A DNA stretch of 64,000 bases from a bacterium (lineage in GTDB: Bacteria > Pseudomonadota > Gammaproteobacteria > Burkholderiales > Burkholderiaceae_C), in the NCBI GenBank assembly GCA_030824555.1, contig JAVBXK010000018.1:186001-250000 (forward strand), read 5' to 3'. Under the pieces are notes generated by a model, which saw nothing but the letters and a program-made list of their open reading frames with translations, made no database searches and had not been told where the DNA came from. Below, piece after piece: positions 32,289 through 42,483 of the stretch; position 1 is the stretch's first letter; each line of letters begins with the position of its first letter. The translations under genes and the position numbers were made by a program.

Positions 32289-32442
32289 ATTTAAAGGCCC
32301 AGCGTAACAGTTTACAGGTATCGAGTGGCAACAAAGGGGCGTAATACCCCCACAGACAAGCTACCCCCATCTCCGGACTTCTTGAGGCGTGAGCGGCTTA
32401 CCTTGTTGGCACGCCAGTCATCTCTGGTCTGTCAGCAACAAA

Positions 32443-32468
32443 TAAAAAAGGGGGCTTTCGCCCCCTCT
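32443..32468 (-). terminator. Terminator downstream of ccoP
   Basis: Minus strand AGGGGGCgaaaGCCCCCTTTTTTATTT. Confidence 0.8.
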
Positions 32469-32487
32469 TGTTCAGCGTTGCTGCAGA

Positions 32488-33396
32488 TCAGTTGCCAGCT
32501 TTGGAAGACTTGCTCAACACATACGAAGCCAACACATGAATCTGCGCTTCGTTCAGCAAGCGACTCTGACCAGGCATTGCGTTATTTTTGCCTTCATTGA
32601 CCATTTTGATGATCGCGTCAGCACCCCAGCCATGCAGCCAGACACCATCCGTCAGGTTGGGGGCACCCAGGGCTTGGTTGCCTTTGCCGTCTGCACCGTG
32701 GCAAGCAGCACAAGCACCAAACTTCTCTTTGCCCAGAGTTGCTTTCACGGCATCGTGAGGACTGCCCGACAGGCTCAATACAAACTGCGCCAAGTTGGCA
32801 ACATCTTCGGGTGTACCCACTGCGGCAGCCATGGGAGGCATCACGCCGTTACGACCGTTGGTGACAGTTTCTTTGATGGCCTCAGGTGTGCCACCGTAGA
32901 GCCAATCTGTATCGGTCAGGTTGGGGAAGCCCTTGCTACCACGTGCATCGGAACCATGGCATTGAGCACAATAGTTCATAAACAAGCGCTCACCAATGGC
33001 CATAGCCTTGGGATCCGTGGCCAGTGCCACGGCATCCTTCTTGGCGAATTCAGCATACACCGGCGCAATGTTGTCTTCCATTTTCTTCACTTCAGCGGCA
33101 TGCTGACCAGCGGAAGTCCAACCCAACTGCCCCTTGAACGTGCCGAACATAGGGTACATGGCACCGTAGACGAAAGCGAACACAATGGTAATGATGAACA
33201 GATACACCCACCACTTGGGTAGCGGATTGTTCATTTCCCGCAAATCACCATCCCAGACATGCCCTGTGGTGTTGTCTGCTGCAGCATTCACTTTCGTGGT
33301 TCCGGATATCCACAACAGGATCACGCAAGCCAAGATGCTGACGAGCACGGCCACCGCTACATACATCGCCCAGAAGTTACTTACAAAGTCGCTCAT
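32488..33396 (-). CDS. ccoP: cbb3-type cytochrome c oxidase subunit III (diheme)
   Basis: YCAQCHGSDARGSKGFPNLTD and CAACHGADGKGNQALGAPNLTDGVWLHG. Confidence 0.96.
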   Translation of the reverse strand: MSDFVSNFWAMYVAVAVLVSILACVILLWISGTTKVNAAADNTTGHVWDGDLREMNNPLPKWWVYLFIITIVFAFVYGAMYPMFGTFKGQLGWTSAGQHAAEVKKMEDNIAPVYAEFAKKDAVALATDPKAMAIGERLFMNYCAQCHGSDARGSKGFPNLTDTDWLYGGTPEAIKETVTNGRNGVMPPMAAAVGTPEDVANLAQFVLSLSGSPHDAVKATLGKEKFGACAACHGADGKGNQALGAPNLTDGVWLHGWGADAIIKMVNEGKNNAMPGQSRLLNEAQIHVLASYVLSKSSKAGN

Positions 33397-33425
33397 GATG
33401 TTTCCTTCAGTTAGCTCTTGGCGAA

Positions 33426-33563
33426 TCAGTCATCTTTGAAAGGCAGCTGCGCCGCCTCATCAAATTCGGACTGGTTGCGCCTGGACCAAGCCCAAGCCAC
33501 GATACCGACGAAAGTCAGAAGACTGACAACCGTCATCACGCTGCGCAAGTCGTTGATGTCCAT
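33426..33563 (-). CDS. ccoQ: cbb3-type oxidase subunit CcoQ (45 aa; absent from the ORF track)
   Basis: Manual translation MDINDLRSVMTVVSLLTFVGIVAWAWSRRNQSEFDEAAQLPFKDD*; between ccoO and ccoP. Confidence 0.9.
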   Translation of the reverse strand: MDINDLRSVMTVVSLLTFVGIVAWAWSRRNQSEFDEAAQLPFKDD

Positions 33564-33584
33564 GGAGCACCTTTTCAATGTTTG

Positions 33585-34211
33585 TTACTTGACAGAGGTG
33601 CCCAGCACCTGGAGGTATGCGACCACTGCGTCCAGATCGGTCTTGCCCTGCACTTCTTCAGATGCCTTGGCAATCTCTTCGTCAGTGTAGGGGTGACCCA
33701 AGGTACGCAGCACTGTCATCTTCTTGGCAAGGATGGCATGGTCAGCTGGCTTTTTATCCAACCATGGATAGGCTGGCATATTGGACTCAGGCACCACATC
33801 ACGGGGATTGTTCAGGTGGGTACGGTGCCAAATGTCACTGTAGCGGCCACCCACACGGTGAAGGTCAGGACCTGTGCGCTTGCTGCCCCACTGGAAAGGG
33901 CGGTCATACACAAACTCACCAGCCATGGAGTAGTGACCATAGCGCAGTGTTTCGGCCTGGAAAGGACGAATCATTTGCGAGTGACAGTTGTAGCAACCTT
34001 CGCGGATGTAGACGTCACGACCAGCCAACTGCAATGCAGTGTAAGGCTTCAAACCTTCAACAGGTTGCGTGGTTGACTTCTGGAAGAACAGAGGAACGAT
34101 TTCCACCAGTCCACCAACGGATATGACCAAGACGATCAGGATGATCATCAGGAAGTTATTGGTTTCAATCCGCTCGTGCGTGAAACCCTTGATTTCGTGG
34201 TTTTGTGCCAT
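33585..34211 (-). CDS. ccoO: cbb3-type cytochrome c oxidase subunit II
   Basis: [58 protein letters not shown]. Confidence 0.97.
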   Translation of the reverse strand: MAQNHEIKGFTHERIETNNFLMIILIVLVISVGGLVEIVPLFFQKSTTQPVEGLKPYTALQLAGRDVYIREGCYNCHSQMIRPFQAETLRYGHYSMAGEFVYDRPFQWGSKRTGPDLHRVGGRYSDIWHRTHLNNPRDVVPESNMPAYPWLDKKPADHAILAKKMTVLRTLGHPYTDEEIAKASEEVQGKTDLDAVVAYLQVLGTSVK

Positions 34212-34223
34212 TTTTGGTTCTCC

Positions 34224-35669
34224 TTAGGCGTGAGCAGCGTTGACAGCCGGGATGCGAACGTCAACCACCTGGCCCTTGACCGCAGTCATCACCACGTTCC
34301 ACAACATGATGATCATGCCGCTCAGGTACAACACACCGCCCAGCAAACGGATCACGTAGAAGGGGAACGTTGCTTTGACAGATTCCACGAAGGTGTATGT
34401 CAGGCTGCCGTCCGTGTTGACGGACCGCCACATCAAACCTTGCATCACACCAGCAATCCACATTGCAGCGATGTACAGCACGATGCCGATGGTGGCCACC
34501 CAGAAGTGGATTTCAACCGCACGCATGCTGTGCATTTGTTTCTGGTTGAACAGGCGGGGGATCAAGTAATACATGGAGCCCATGGAAATCAGACCCACCC
34601 AGCCCAGCGCACCTGAGTGCACGTGACCAACGGTCCAATCGGTGTAGTGAGACAGCGCGTTGACGGTCTTGATAGACATCATCGGGCCTTCGAATGTGGA
34701 CATGCCGTAGAACGACAGGGACACGATCAGGAAGCGAAGGATGGGGTCATCACGCAGTTTGTGCCAAGCACCAGACAGGGTCATGATGCCGTTGATCATG
34801 CCGCCCCAACTTGGAGCCAACAGAATCAGGGAAAACACCATGCCCACGGACTGTGTCCAGTCAGGCAATGCGGTGTAGTGCAAGTGGTGAGGACCTGCCC
34901 ACATATAGGTGAAGATCAGCGCCCAGAAGTGGACGATGGACAGGCGATAGGAATAAACCGGACGGCCTGCTTGCTTGGGGATGAAGTAGTACATCATGCC
35001 CAGGAAGCCAGCTGTCAGGAAGAAGCCCACAGCGTTGTGACCATACCACCACTGCACCATGGCGTCCTGCACGCCGGAATAGGCTGAGTAGCTTTTGGTC
35101 AGGCTGACAGGTAAAGCGGCGCTGTTCACCAAGTGAAGCACTGCAACTGTCAGGATCATAGCGCCGTAAAACCAGTTACCTACATAAATGTGACGAACCT
35201 TGCGGATGCCGATCGTGCCGAAGAACACGATGGCATAGCAAACCCACACCACGGTCAACAGCAAGTCGATAGGCCACTCCAGTTCAGCGTATTCTTTACC
35301 GGAAGTGATCCCCAAAGGCAGTGTGATGACGGCCAGCACGATGACCAGGTTGTACCCCCAGAACGTGAAAGCTGCCAGGCCATCGGATATGAGACGGGTC
35401 TGGCAAGTGCGCTGAACAACGTAATAGCTGGTACCAAACAGGGCACAGCCGCCAAACGCAAAGATCACAGCGTTCGTGTGGAGCGGTCGCAAGCGACCAT
35501 AGCTCAGGTATTCGATACCCAGATTCAGCTCGGGCCAGGTCAACTGGGCCGCAATGATCACGCCCACCAGCATGCCAACCACACCGTACACGACGGTCAT
35601 GATTGCAAACTGACGAACGACCGTGTCGTTATAGGCCGTCGCTTGACTGGCCTTCATCGTTACAGACAT
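34224..35669 (-). CDS. ccoN: cbb3-type cytochrome c oxidase subunit I
   Basis: [60 protein letters not shown]. Confidence 0.97.
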   Translation of the reverse strand: MSVTMKASQATAYNDTVVRQFAIMTVVYGVVGMLVGVIIAAQLTWPELNLGIEYLSYGRLRPLHTNAVIFAFGGCALFGTSYYVVQRTCQTRLISDGLAAFTFWGYNLVIVLAVITLPLGITSGKEYAELEWPIDLLLTVVWVCYAIVFFGTIGIRKVRHIYVGNWFYGAMILTVAVLHLVNSAALPVSLTKSYSAYSGVQDAMVQWWYGHNAVGFFLTAGFLGMMYYFIPKQAGRPVYSYRLSIVHFWALIFTYMWAGPHHLHYTALPDWTQSVGMVFSLILLAPSWGGMINGIMTLSGAWHKLRDDPILRFLIVSLSFYGMSTFEGPMMSIKTVNALSHYTDWTVGHVHSGALGWVGLISMGSMYYLIPRLFNQKQMHSMRAVEIHFWVATIGIVLYIAAMWIAGVMQGLMWRSVNTDGSLTYTFVESVKATFPFYVIRLLGGVLYLSGMIIMLWNVVMTAVKGQVVDVRIPAVNAAHA

Positions 35670-35725
35670 ACAGAACTCCTCAAAATGTCATCGGCGAAGT
35701 GTCGGTGCTTGCATCTGCTTACACC

Positions 35726-35739
35726 TTGACTTAAGTCAA
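35726..35739 (-). promoter_or_regulatory. FNR-type palindrome upstream of ccoN
   Basis: Perfect palindrome TTGAC-TTAA-GTCAA, 57 bp upstream of ccoN, overlapping the ccoS stop codon. Confidence 0.75.
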
Positions 35740-35873
35740 TCTGCCCTCAATATACGGTCACCTTCGCGGTCAATGTTATCCAGTTGCCCGGACTCCAATG
35801 CCCACCAGAAGATGACGATGATGGCCAAGACCACCACCACTGAAAGCGGAATCAACAAATATAGTACTTCCAT
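35736..35873 (-). CDS. ccoS: cbb3 oxidase maturation protein CcoS (45 aa; absent from the ORF track)
   Basis: Manual translation MEVLYLLIPLSVVVVLAIIVIFWWALESGQLDNIDREGDRILRAD*. Confidence 0.9.
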   Translation of the reverse strand: MEVLYLLIPLSVVVVLAIIVIFWWALESGQLDNIDREGDRILRAD

Positions 35874-35876
35874 GGG

Positions 35877-38300
35877 TCAGATCTCCCCGATTGCAGAATT
35901 AGATTCTCCTGCCCCCTGATTCAGCCTGAGTGCGTTGCCAATCACCCAGAATGAACTGATGGCCATGCCCAACCCGGCCAACCAAGGGGGCATGTAACCA
36001 GCCAGGGCCAACGGGACACTGACAGAGTTGTAAACAGCGGCCCAAATTAAGTTTTGTTTGACAATGGTCAAGGTTTTGCGCGCCTGTTTCAGGCTTTTGA
36101 CCACATCGAGCACATTGCCGCCCTGAATGACAAAGTCGGATTGCGCTTGCGCCAAAGGCGCTGCAGTACCCAACGCAAACGACGTATTGGCGCGCGCCAA
36201 CACCGGACCGTCGTTCAGGCCGTCACCCACCATGGCTACTTGATGGCCAGCGTTTTGAAGCCCGATCACTTCTTGCAATTTCTGTTCAGGGCCTGCCTCG
36301 GCCACCACTTTGTCAATGCCCACCAACTTTGAAATGCGCTGGGCAGCACCTGAGCGGTCGCCAGATAGCAGCCATGTCTGAATACCCATGGCCTGCAAAG
36401 CAGCCACAGCCTGATGGGCATCGGGACGCAAACCCTCGTCCAGCTCAAACGTGGCGAGCCACCCACTGGCGTCCGACAGATAGACCCGTGGGGATGTGAC
36501 TGCAGCCAAGTCTGAGCGCGTCACACCACAAAACGACGCTGACCCCAGTCGCAATGCGCCATGAAGCGCATCTTCACCAGACATGCCCTGGCCCGCGTGT
36601 TCAGCGACCTCGGTCAGCACCGGACGAATTGCCGTATCGTCGGCAGGCATGTCGCCGCCCTGCCCGCTCCACCCGTCAGCAGCAGCCTTCGCTATGGCAC
36701 GCGATGCCGGATGCAAAGATGCCCCTGCCAACGCACCGGCCAGTGCCAATGCGGTCGACGCTGGTACCCCGTCGCGCACTTGCATGGCAGACAACACCAC
36801 CTTGTCGAACGTCAACGTGCCCGTCTTGTCGAAAATCACCGTATCAATGTGTGCCAGTGCTTCAAATGCCTGCAAACGGCGCACGAGCACCCCCCGCTTG
36901 GCCAGCGCCCCGGCTGATGCCAACATGGCCGCTGGCGTTGCCAGCGACAAAGCACATGGACAGGTGACGATCAACACCGAAACGGCCACCGCCAATGCCC
37001 GGGAGTGGTCAATCTGCCACCAGTAAATGCCTGCCACGAATGCTGATAACAACACCAGTACGAGGAAAGGTGCTGCGATGCGGTCGGCCAGAATGGCCAG
37101 CCGAGGTTTCTCGGTCGACGCTTTTTCCATCAGGGCCACGATTTGCGCAAACCGCGTGTCACGCCCCAGCTTGTCAACCCGCACTTCCACCGGACTGGCG
37201 AGGTTGAAACTGCCCGCGATCACGGCATCACCCGCTACACGTGTCACAGGGTGCGATTCGCCGGTCAGCAAGGCTTCATCAACGGTGACCCGTTCACTCA
37301 CCAGCACACCATCGCCAGGGAAAGCCTGCCCAGCCTGGACACGCACCACATCACCCACGGCCAAGCGGCGCACAGACACGGGCTCGAAGGTGCCGTCCGG
37401 CTTGCGGCGGTCACAGACTTCGGGTAGGCGGTTCATCAGGTCGTCGAGTGCGCCTGCAGTGCGGTCACGCGACTTGTGTTCCAGGTAGCGCCCGCCCATC
37501 AGGAAAAACACGAACATGGTGAGCGAGTCAAACCACACCTCATGCCCCCAAGGGCCCGAGCGATCAAACGTGGCCAACGAACTGGCTGCAAACGTCACCA
37601 GAATACCGATGGACACTGGCGTGTCCATACCGATGCGGCCCTTTTTCAGGTCACGCCAAGCGCCGGAAAAAAACGAACCGCTGGCAAAAATCACCACCGG
37701 CAAGCTCAATACCCAACTGGCCCAGCGCAACAGATGCTCGATGTCGGGAGGAATGTCGCCCGGCTCGGTGATGTACGCGGGCCATGCATACATCATGACC
37801 TGCATCATGCAGATGCCGGCCACAAACAGGCGCCACAGCACCTTTCGCCCCTCGGCCAACCGGTTGCTGATGCTCAGCGCCTCTCGCATGGGCAGCAAGC
37901 GGTAGCCTGCCTCGCCCACCGCACCCGCCAGTTTCGACACCTTGACCAGCTCCGGGTCCCATTTCAATGTGAGGCGACGGGTTGCCGCATGCACCTCTGC
38001 CTTGAGGACCCCTGGCAGGTTGCACAGCGCACCTTCTACCGTGTCCGCACAAGCTGCACAAAACATGCCCTGCACCATCAACACCGACTGGGCCACCTGA
38101 CGGCCATCGATATCGACAAATTCTGTGAACTCCTGTTGCTCGACGGGATCGTCAAGCACAGAGAAGTCGTCGTGCACCTGCAACGGCCCCTTGGGTCGCT
38201 CGTCTGAAAAAGAAACCAACGCTGACACTCCAGTTTGAGCCCCTGCACCCACCGTCGGCTGCCCCGGCAGGGGCACGGACACAGCATGTTTCAAGAGCAT
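35877..38300 (-). CDS. ccoI: Heavy-metal translocating P1B-type ATPase of the cbb3 locus (CcoI/FixI-like)
   Basis: GMFCAACADTVEGAL HMA motif; TCPCALSLATPAAM; DKTGTLT; start taken at MLLKHAVSVPLPG (38300). Confidence 0.88.
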   Translation of the reverse strand: MLLKHAVSVPLPGQPTVGAGAQTGVSALVSFSDERPKGPLQVHDDFSVLDDPVEQQEFTEFVDIDGRQVAQSVLMVQGMFCAACADTVEGALCNLPGVLKAEVHAATRRLTLKWDPELVKVSKLAGAVGEAGYRLLPMREALSISNRLAEGRKVLWRLFVAGICMMQVMMYAWPAYITEPGDIPPDIEHLLRWASWVLSLPVVIFASGSFFSGAWRDLKKGRIGMDTPVSIGILVTFAASSLATFDRSGPWGHEVWFDSLTMFVFFLMGGRYLEHKSRDRTAGALDDLMNRLPEVCDRRKPDGTFEPVSVRRLAVGDVVRVQAGQAFPGDGVLVSERVTVDEALLTGESHPVTRVAGDAVIAGSFNLASPVEVRVDKLGRDTRFAQIVALMEKASTEKPRLAILADRIAAPFLVLVLLSAFVAGIYWWQIDHSRALAVAVSVLIVTCPCALSLATPAAMLASAGALAKRGVLVRRLQAFEALAHIDTVIFDKTGTLTFDKVVLSAMQVRDGVPASTALALAGALAGASLHPASRAIAKAAADGWSGQGGDMPADDTAIRPVLTEVAEHAGQGMSGEDALHGALRLGSASFCGVTRSDLAAVTSPRVYLSDASGWLATFELDEGLRPDAHQAVAALQAMGIQTWLLSGDRSGAAQRISKLVGIDKVVAEAGPEQKLQEVIGLQNAGHQVAMVGDGLNDGPVLARANTSFALGTAAPLAQAQSDFVIQGGNVLDVVKSLKQARKTLTIVKQNLIWAAVYNSVSVPLALAGYMPPWLAGLGMAISSFWVIGNALRLNQGAGESNSAIGEI

Positions 38301-38331
38301 GCGAGGGTATTTCAGGCAACGGCACAAGCAG

Positions 38332-38345
38332 TTGACGTATGTCAA
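38332..38345. promoter_or_regulatory. FNR-type palindrome between divergent ccoI and the usp gene
   Basis: TTGAC-GTAT-GTCAA. Confidence 0.7.
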
Positions 38346-38460
38346 ACCACCAAAAACCACAGCAGGTAGCCTACAGTATGCAAGCCACGCGTCAGGCAAT
38401 GTCCCCACTGCGGAGACTGGTCGGCCGTGCAATACACAACCACCATTTAGGAGCAAACGC

Positions 38461-38904
38461 ATGTACAAGCGCATTCTGGTCGCCACCGACGGGTCCGAAC
38501 TCTCTGAAAAGGCCGTGACGCATGGCCTCATGCTGGCCGACCTGACGGGAGCAGAGCTGATCGCCGTCAAAGTGGTGCCGCGCTACCCGCAAACCTACTT
38601 CGAAGGTGGCGTGGCCTTGGCTGCAGATGAAATCGCAAAAATTGAAAAACAATGGAATGACGAGGCACTGGAGGCTGTCAATGCCATCAAGGCAAAGGGC
38701 CAGTTGAACAACGTGAAAGTAAAAGCCACCACGGTGAAGTCTGACCTGATTGCGGAAGCACTGATCGCATCGGCCAAGCGCCACAAATGCGATCTGATCG
38801 TGATGGCGTCACACGGTCGTCGCGGCCTCAAACGCCTGCTGCTGGGCAGCGAAACCCAGCAGGTCTTGACACATTCGCATATTCCCGTACTGGTTTTGAG
38901 GTAA
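38461..38904 (+). CDS. Universal stress protein (UspA family)
   Basis: MYKRILVATDGSELSEKAVTHGLMLA...DLIVMASHGRRGLKRLLLGSETQQVLTHSHIPVLVL. Confidence 0.93.
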   Translation: MYKRILVATDGSELSEKAVTHGLMLADLTGAELIAVKVVPRYPQTYFEGGVALAADEIAKIEKQWNDEALEAVNAIKAKGQLNNVKVKATTVKSDLIAEALIASAKRHKCDLIVMASHGRRGLKRLLLGSETQQVLTHSHIPVLVLR

Positions 38905-38955
38905 AAATAGGCTATACCGCTTTACTATATTGGTTTTGTAGCTATATATTCAGAG
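38901..38955 (-). repeat. AT-rich dispersed repeat, copy at the 3' end of the usp gene
   Basis: Minus strand ATATAGCTACAAAACCAATATAGTAAAGCGGTATAGCCTATTTTTACC. Confidence 0.65.
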
Positions 38956-38971
38956 TCAATCATGAACGCCA

Positions 38972-39006
38972 AACGGCCCGTTTTCTCCAGCAGAAAACGG
39001 GCCGTT
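38972..39006. terminator. Bidirectional terminator between usp and matB
   Basis: AACGGCCCGTTTTCT-ccagc-AGAAAACGGGCCGTT, perfect 15 bp arms between convergent genes. Confidence 0.8.
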
Positions 39007-39010
39007 TTGT

Positions 39011-40582
39011 TTACCCGACGAAAGTACTTTTGTGCTGGTCACGCAGCAGGTTTTTCTGTACCTTGCCCATCGTGTTACGGGGCAACTCGTCAACCAGCAG
39101 ACACGCTTTGGGAATTTTGAAGTTGGCCACCGTGGTTTTCAGGCTGGCGAGAATGCCTGCAGCGTCCACCGCAGCACCAGGTTTGGCAATGACCAGCGCC
39201 ACCCCCACCTCACCAAAATCGGCATGGGGCACGCCCACCACCGCACTTTCCGCCACGCCGGGCATTTCGTTGATGTAGCCCTCTATTTCAGCCGGATAGA
39301 CGTTGTAGCCACCACTGATGATCAGGTCTTTGCTGCGGCCAACGATGGTGACGTAGCCTTGCGCATCCACATGCCCCACATCGCCGGTCTTGAACCAGCC
39401 GTCTGACGTGAACTCTTCCGCCGTTTTTTCGGGCATGCGCCAGTAGCCCTTGAAGACGTTGGGACCTTTGACCTGTATGCCGCCGATGGCTCCAGCCTCG
39501 ACAGGCTCACCATGGTCACCTACCACACGCAAACCTACGCCGGGAAGTGGAAAACCCACCGTACCGCCACGCCGCTCGGACTGCGGCGCACCTGCCAGAT
39601 CAAGGTAACGGGCATCGGGCACGAAGGGGTTGGAGGTGAGCATGATGGTTTCCGACATGCCATAGCGCTCCAGAATGGTGTGACCGGTGCGCTGCTGCCA
39701 GGTTTTGAACGTTTCAATCAGCAGTGGGGCCGAACCGCTGATGAACAGCCGCATGTTCTGGCACGACACACGGTTGAGCCCCGGATCGGCCAACAGACGC
39801 GTGTACAGCGTGGGCACCCCCATGAACACCGTGGCCCGTGGCAAGCGCGCCAGCACAGCCTTGGGATCGAATTTGTTCAGCCACAGCATGGTGCTGCCAT
39901 TGATGAGCGCAGCATGAATGGCCACGAACAGGCCATGCACGTGAAAAATGGGCAACGCGTGAATGAGCACGTCACCGCCCTGCTCAACACTGCGCCACCC
40001 CCAATAGTCCTTCAGCACCATTGCGTTGCTCAACAGGTTGCCATGCGTGAGCATCGCGCCCTTGCTTCGCCCGGTTGTGCCGCTGGTGTACAGGATGGCG
40101 GCAAGGTCGTCAGCGGTTCGCGGCACGGGCGTCTGCACATCGCTGTGCGTGGCGGCGCGGTCCAGCAGCGTGCCCGTCACGTCGTCTGCCAGTGTGAACA
40201 CGTTCTGCGTGCCAGCCTTGAAAGCAAGTTTGCTCACCCAACCGAAATTGGTCGGCGTACACACGACCACGGCCGGTTCGGCGTTGCCGATGAAATACTC
40301 GATTTCAGCTGCTTGGTACGCCGTGTTCAGCGGCAAGAACACGTGTCCAGCCCGCAGCGTGGCCAGGTACAACACCAGAGCCTCGACCGACTTTTCAACC
40401 TGAACCGCCACCCGGCTGGCCGGTGGCAACTCAAGGGAAGCCAACAGGTTGGCCACCATGGCGCTGGCCCGGTCAAGGTCGCGCCAGGTGTAGGTCAGGC
40501 CCGAATCGGTTTCAACAGCCAGGCTGTCCAAGTCAGCAGGGAAAGCGGCACGCAGTGCGACATACAAGTTGGTTGATAACAT
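39011..40582 (-). CDS. matB: Malonyl-CoA synthetase / AMP-binding ligase
   Basis: AAILYTSGTTGRSKGAMLTHGNL; ERYGMSETIMLTSNP; SKDLIISGGYNVYPAEIE; start ATG 40582 or TTG 40600. Confidence 0.82.
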   Translation of the reverse strand: MLSTNLYVALRAAFPADLDSLAVETDSGLTYTWRDLDRASAMVANLLASLELPPASRVAVQVEKSVEALVLYLATLRAGHVFLPLNTAYQAAEIEYFIGNAEPAVVVCTPTNFGWVSKLAFKAGTQNVFTLADDVTGTLLDRAATHSDVQTPVPRTADDLAAILYTSGTTGRSKGAMLTHGNLLSNAMVLKDYWGWRSVEQGGDVLIHALPIFHVHGLFVAIHAALINGSTMLWLNKFDPKAVLARLPRATVFMGVPTLYTRLLADPGLNRVSCQNMRLFISGSAPLLIETFKTWQQRTGHTILERYGMSETIMLTSNPFVPDARYLDLAGAPQSERRGGTVGFPLPGVGLRVVGDHGEPVEAGAIGGIQVKGPNVFKGYWRMPEKTAEEFTSDGWFKTGDVGHVDAQGYVTIVGRSKDLIISGGYNVYPAEIEGYINEMPGVAESAVVGVPHADFGEVGVALVIAKPGAAVDAAGILASLKTTVANFKIPKACLLVDELPRNTMGKVQKNLLRDQHKSTFVG

Positions 40583-40596
40583 ATTGATAGCATCAA

Positions 40597-41367
40597 TCAA
40601 AACACAGGCTTGCGCTTGGCAAGGAAAGAGTCAATACCTTCGCGGTGTTCGGGGTGTGGTGCATAGGTGTAGGCACGCGCCACCAGTGTGTGCATGGGCT
40701 CGGCGTCGCCAGACAGTGCACGCAAAGTCTGTTTGTTCAGGCGGGCAGCCTGCGGTGCCAGCGCAGCGACACGCGCCGCTGTGGCAAGCGCTTCACCCTG
40801 AACGTCCGCATCGGGCACCACGCGATTGAGGAACCCACGCTGCTTCATCTCGTGGGCATCGAGCACGGCTGCTTCCAGCAGCATTTCGCGTGCGGTGGCC
40901 ATCCCCACGGCAGAGGCCACCAGTTGGGCCTCCCGGGGTGCCATCGGGAAACCCAGACGCGCAATGGGTGCACCAAAGCGGGCCGATACACCGGCCACGC
41001 GCAAGTCACAGCAGCTGGCTATTTCCACGCCCGCGCCCATGCAATTGCCGTCGATGGCGGCAACCACGGGCACGGGGCATTGCAGCACGGCATCCAACCC
41101 ACCCCACACGTCTTGCTCGTGAAAATCGGCCAATGAATCGGGTTGGAAGCGAAAGGCAGGGTACTCGGCTATGTCACCACCCGCGCAAAAATGCCCGCCT
41201 TCTCCGGCAATGACGACACACCTCAACGCTGCAGATGGGGCCAGCGCATCAAACACGGCCTTCAGGTCGCGCCACATGCTGCGTGACATGGCGTTGAACT
41301 TGCCTGTATGACTGATCAACACTGAGGCCACCGCCCCCTCTACCGAACACGACACTTGTCCAGCCAT
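40597..41367 (-). CDS. Enoyl-CoA hydratase/isomerase family protein
   Basis: CVVIAGEGGHFCAGGDIAEY; VAAIDGNCMGAGVEIASCCDLRVAGVSARFGAPIARLGFP. Confidence 0.9.
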   Translation of the reverse strand: MAGQVSCSVEGAVASVLISHTGKFNAMSRSMWRDLKAVFDALAPSAALRCVVIAGEGGHFCAGGDIAEYPAFRFQPDSLADFHEQDVWGGLDAVLQCPVPVVAAIDGNCMGAGVEIASCCDLRVAGVSARFGAPIARLGFPMAPREAQLVASAVGMATAREMLLEAAVLDAHEMKQRGFLNRVVPDADVQGEALATAARVAALAPQAARLNKQTLRALSGDAEPMHTLVARAYTYAPHPEHREGIDSFLAKRKPVF

Positions 41368-41372
41368 CTCGT

Positions 41373-42386
41373 TCAATCCAGTTTGGCACCAGACCCGCTG
41401 ACCACGTGCGCCCATTTGGCCAATTCAGCTTTGATGAACGCGGTGAATTGCGGACCGGTGAGGTTGGGAAATTCAGCCCCCTGACTGGCCCAGACGGCCT
41501 TGGCTTCGTCGACTTGACAGGCCTTGCGGATCTCTTCCACCGCACGGGTCTGCGCATCCAACGGGGTGCCACGCGGGGCCCATACGCCATACCAAGTGGT
41601 CACGTTGTAGTCGGGCAGCCCCATTTCGGCTGAACAGGGCACGTCGGGGAACGCAGGGTTGCGCTTGGCACCAGACACCATCAACGCCTTGATGCGCCCG
41701 CCCTTGATGTGCGCAGCAGACGACCCCAGGCCATCGAACATCATGTCCACGTTGCCGGCAATCAGGTCCTGCAACGCCGGACCTGCACCACGGTAGGGTA
41801 TGTGCGTGAGAAACGCCTTGGTTTGCAGTTTGAACAACTCACCTGCCAGATGGTGCGAGGTGCCGCCGCCAGCCGAGCCATAGTTCAACTTGCCCGGGTG
41901 CTTGCGCACATGTGCCATGAAGTCCTTGAAGTCGGCCACAGGCACGTTACGCGGATTGACCACCAACACCTGGGGCACGCTGGCCACCTGAATCAGGGGC
42001 ACCAAGTCGCGCTCCAAGTCGTAGTCGAGCTTGGGGTACATGGCCGGGGCAATGGTGTGGTGTACCGCGCCCATGAACAGCGTGTAACCATCGGGTACAG
42101 CCTTGGCGGCAACGCCTGCACCCAGCGTGCCCCCTGCCCCACCCCGGTTGTCGATGACCAGGGTTTTGCCCGTGAGCTTGGAAAACTGCGCAGACATGGG
42201 TCGCGCGAAGGCATCGGTCCCGCCCCCGGCGGGGAACGGCACGATCATGGTCACCGGTTTGATGGGCCAGGTGGCCTGCGCCTGTGCAGGCAAGCCCCAA
42301 GCCACAGCCGTGGTCGCAGCCACATGCAAAACGCTGCGTCGAGACAAGCCGTGCGCGCCATCGGGTGTGGGGATCTGAGGTTTCAT
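41373..42386 (-). CDS. Bug-family tripartite tricarboxylate transporter substrate-binding protein
   Basis: WPIKPVTMIVPFPAGGGTDAFARPMSAQFSKLTGKTLVIDNRGGAGGTLGAG. Confidence 0.93.
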   Translation of the reverse strand: MKPQIPTPDGAHGLSRRSVLHVAATTAVAWGLPAQAQATWPIKPVTMIVPFPAGGGTDAFARPMSAQFSKLTGKTLVIDNRGGAGGTLGAGVAAKAVPDGYTLFMGAVHHTIAPAMYPKLDYDLERDLVPLIQVASVPQVLVVNPRNVPVADFKDFMAHVRKHPGKLNYGSAGGGTSHHLAGELFKLQTKAFLTHIPYRGAGPALQDLIAGNVDMMFDGLGSSAAHIKGGRIKALMVSGAKRNPAFPDVPCSAEMGLPDYNVTTWYGVWAPRGTPLDAQTRAVEEIRKACQVDEAKAVWASQGAEFPNLTGPQFTAFIKAELAKWAHVVSGSGAKLD

Positions 42387-42483
42387 GCAATAAGGCCTTG
42401 GGTCACAAACGGGTCGGTTGCTCAAAGTTAACCCGTCTGCCAGAAGTGCACCATCGGGCATTCCCGACTGTCAGGCCGCACCG

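Noticed and set aside
32325-32600. 91 aa plus-strand ORF
   Set aside because: Overlaps the ccoP terminator and ccoP 3' end antisense; no protein features
38301-38570. N-terminal extension of the CcoI-like ORF (to 38570)
   Set aside because: Would overlap the divergent usp gene and the FNR box; better start at 38300
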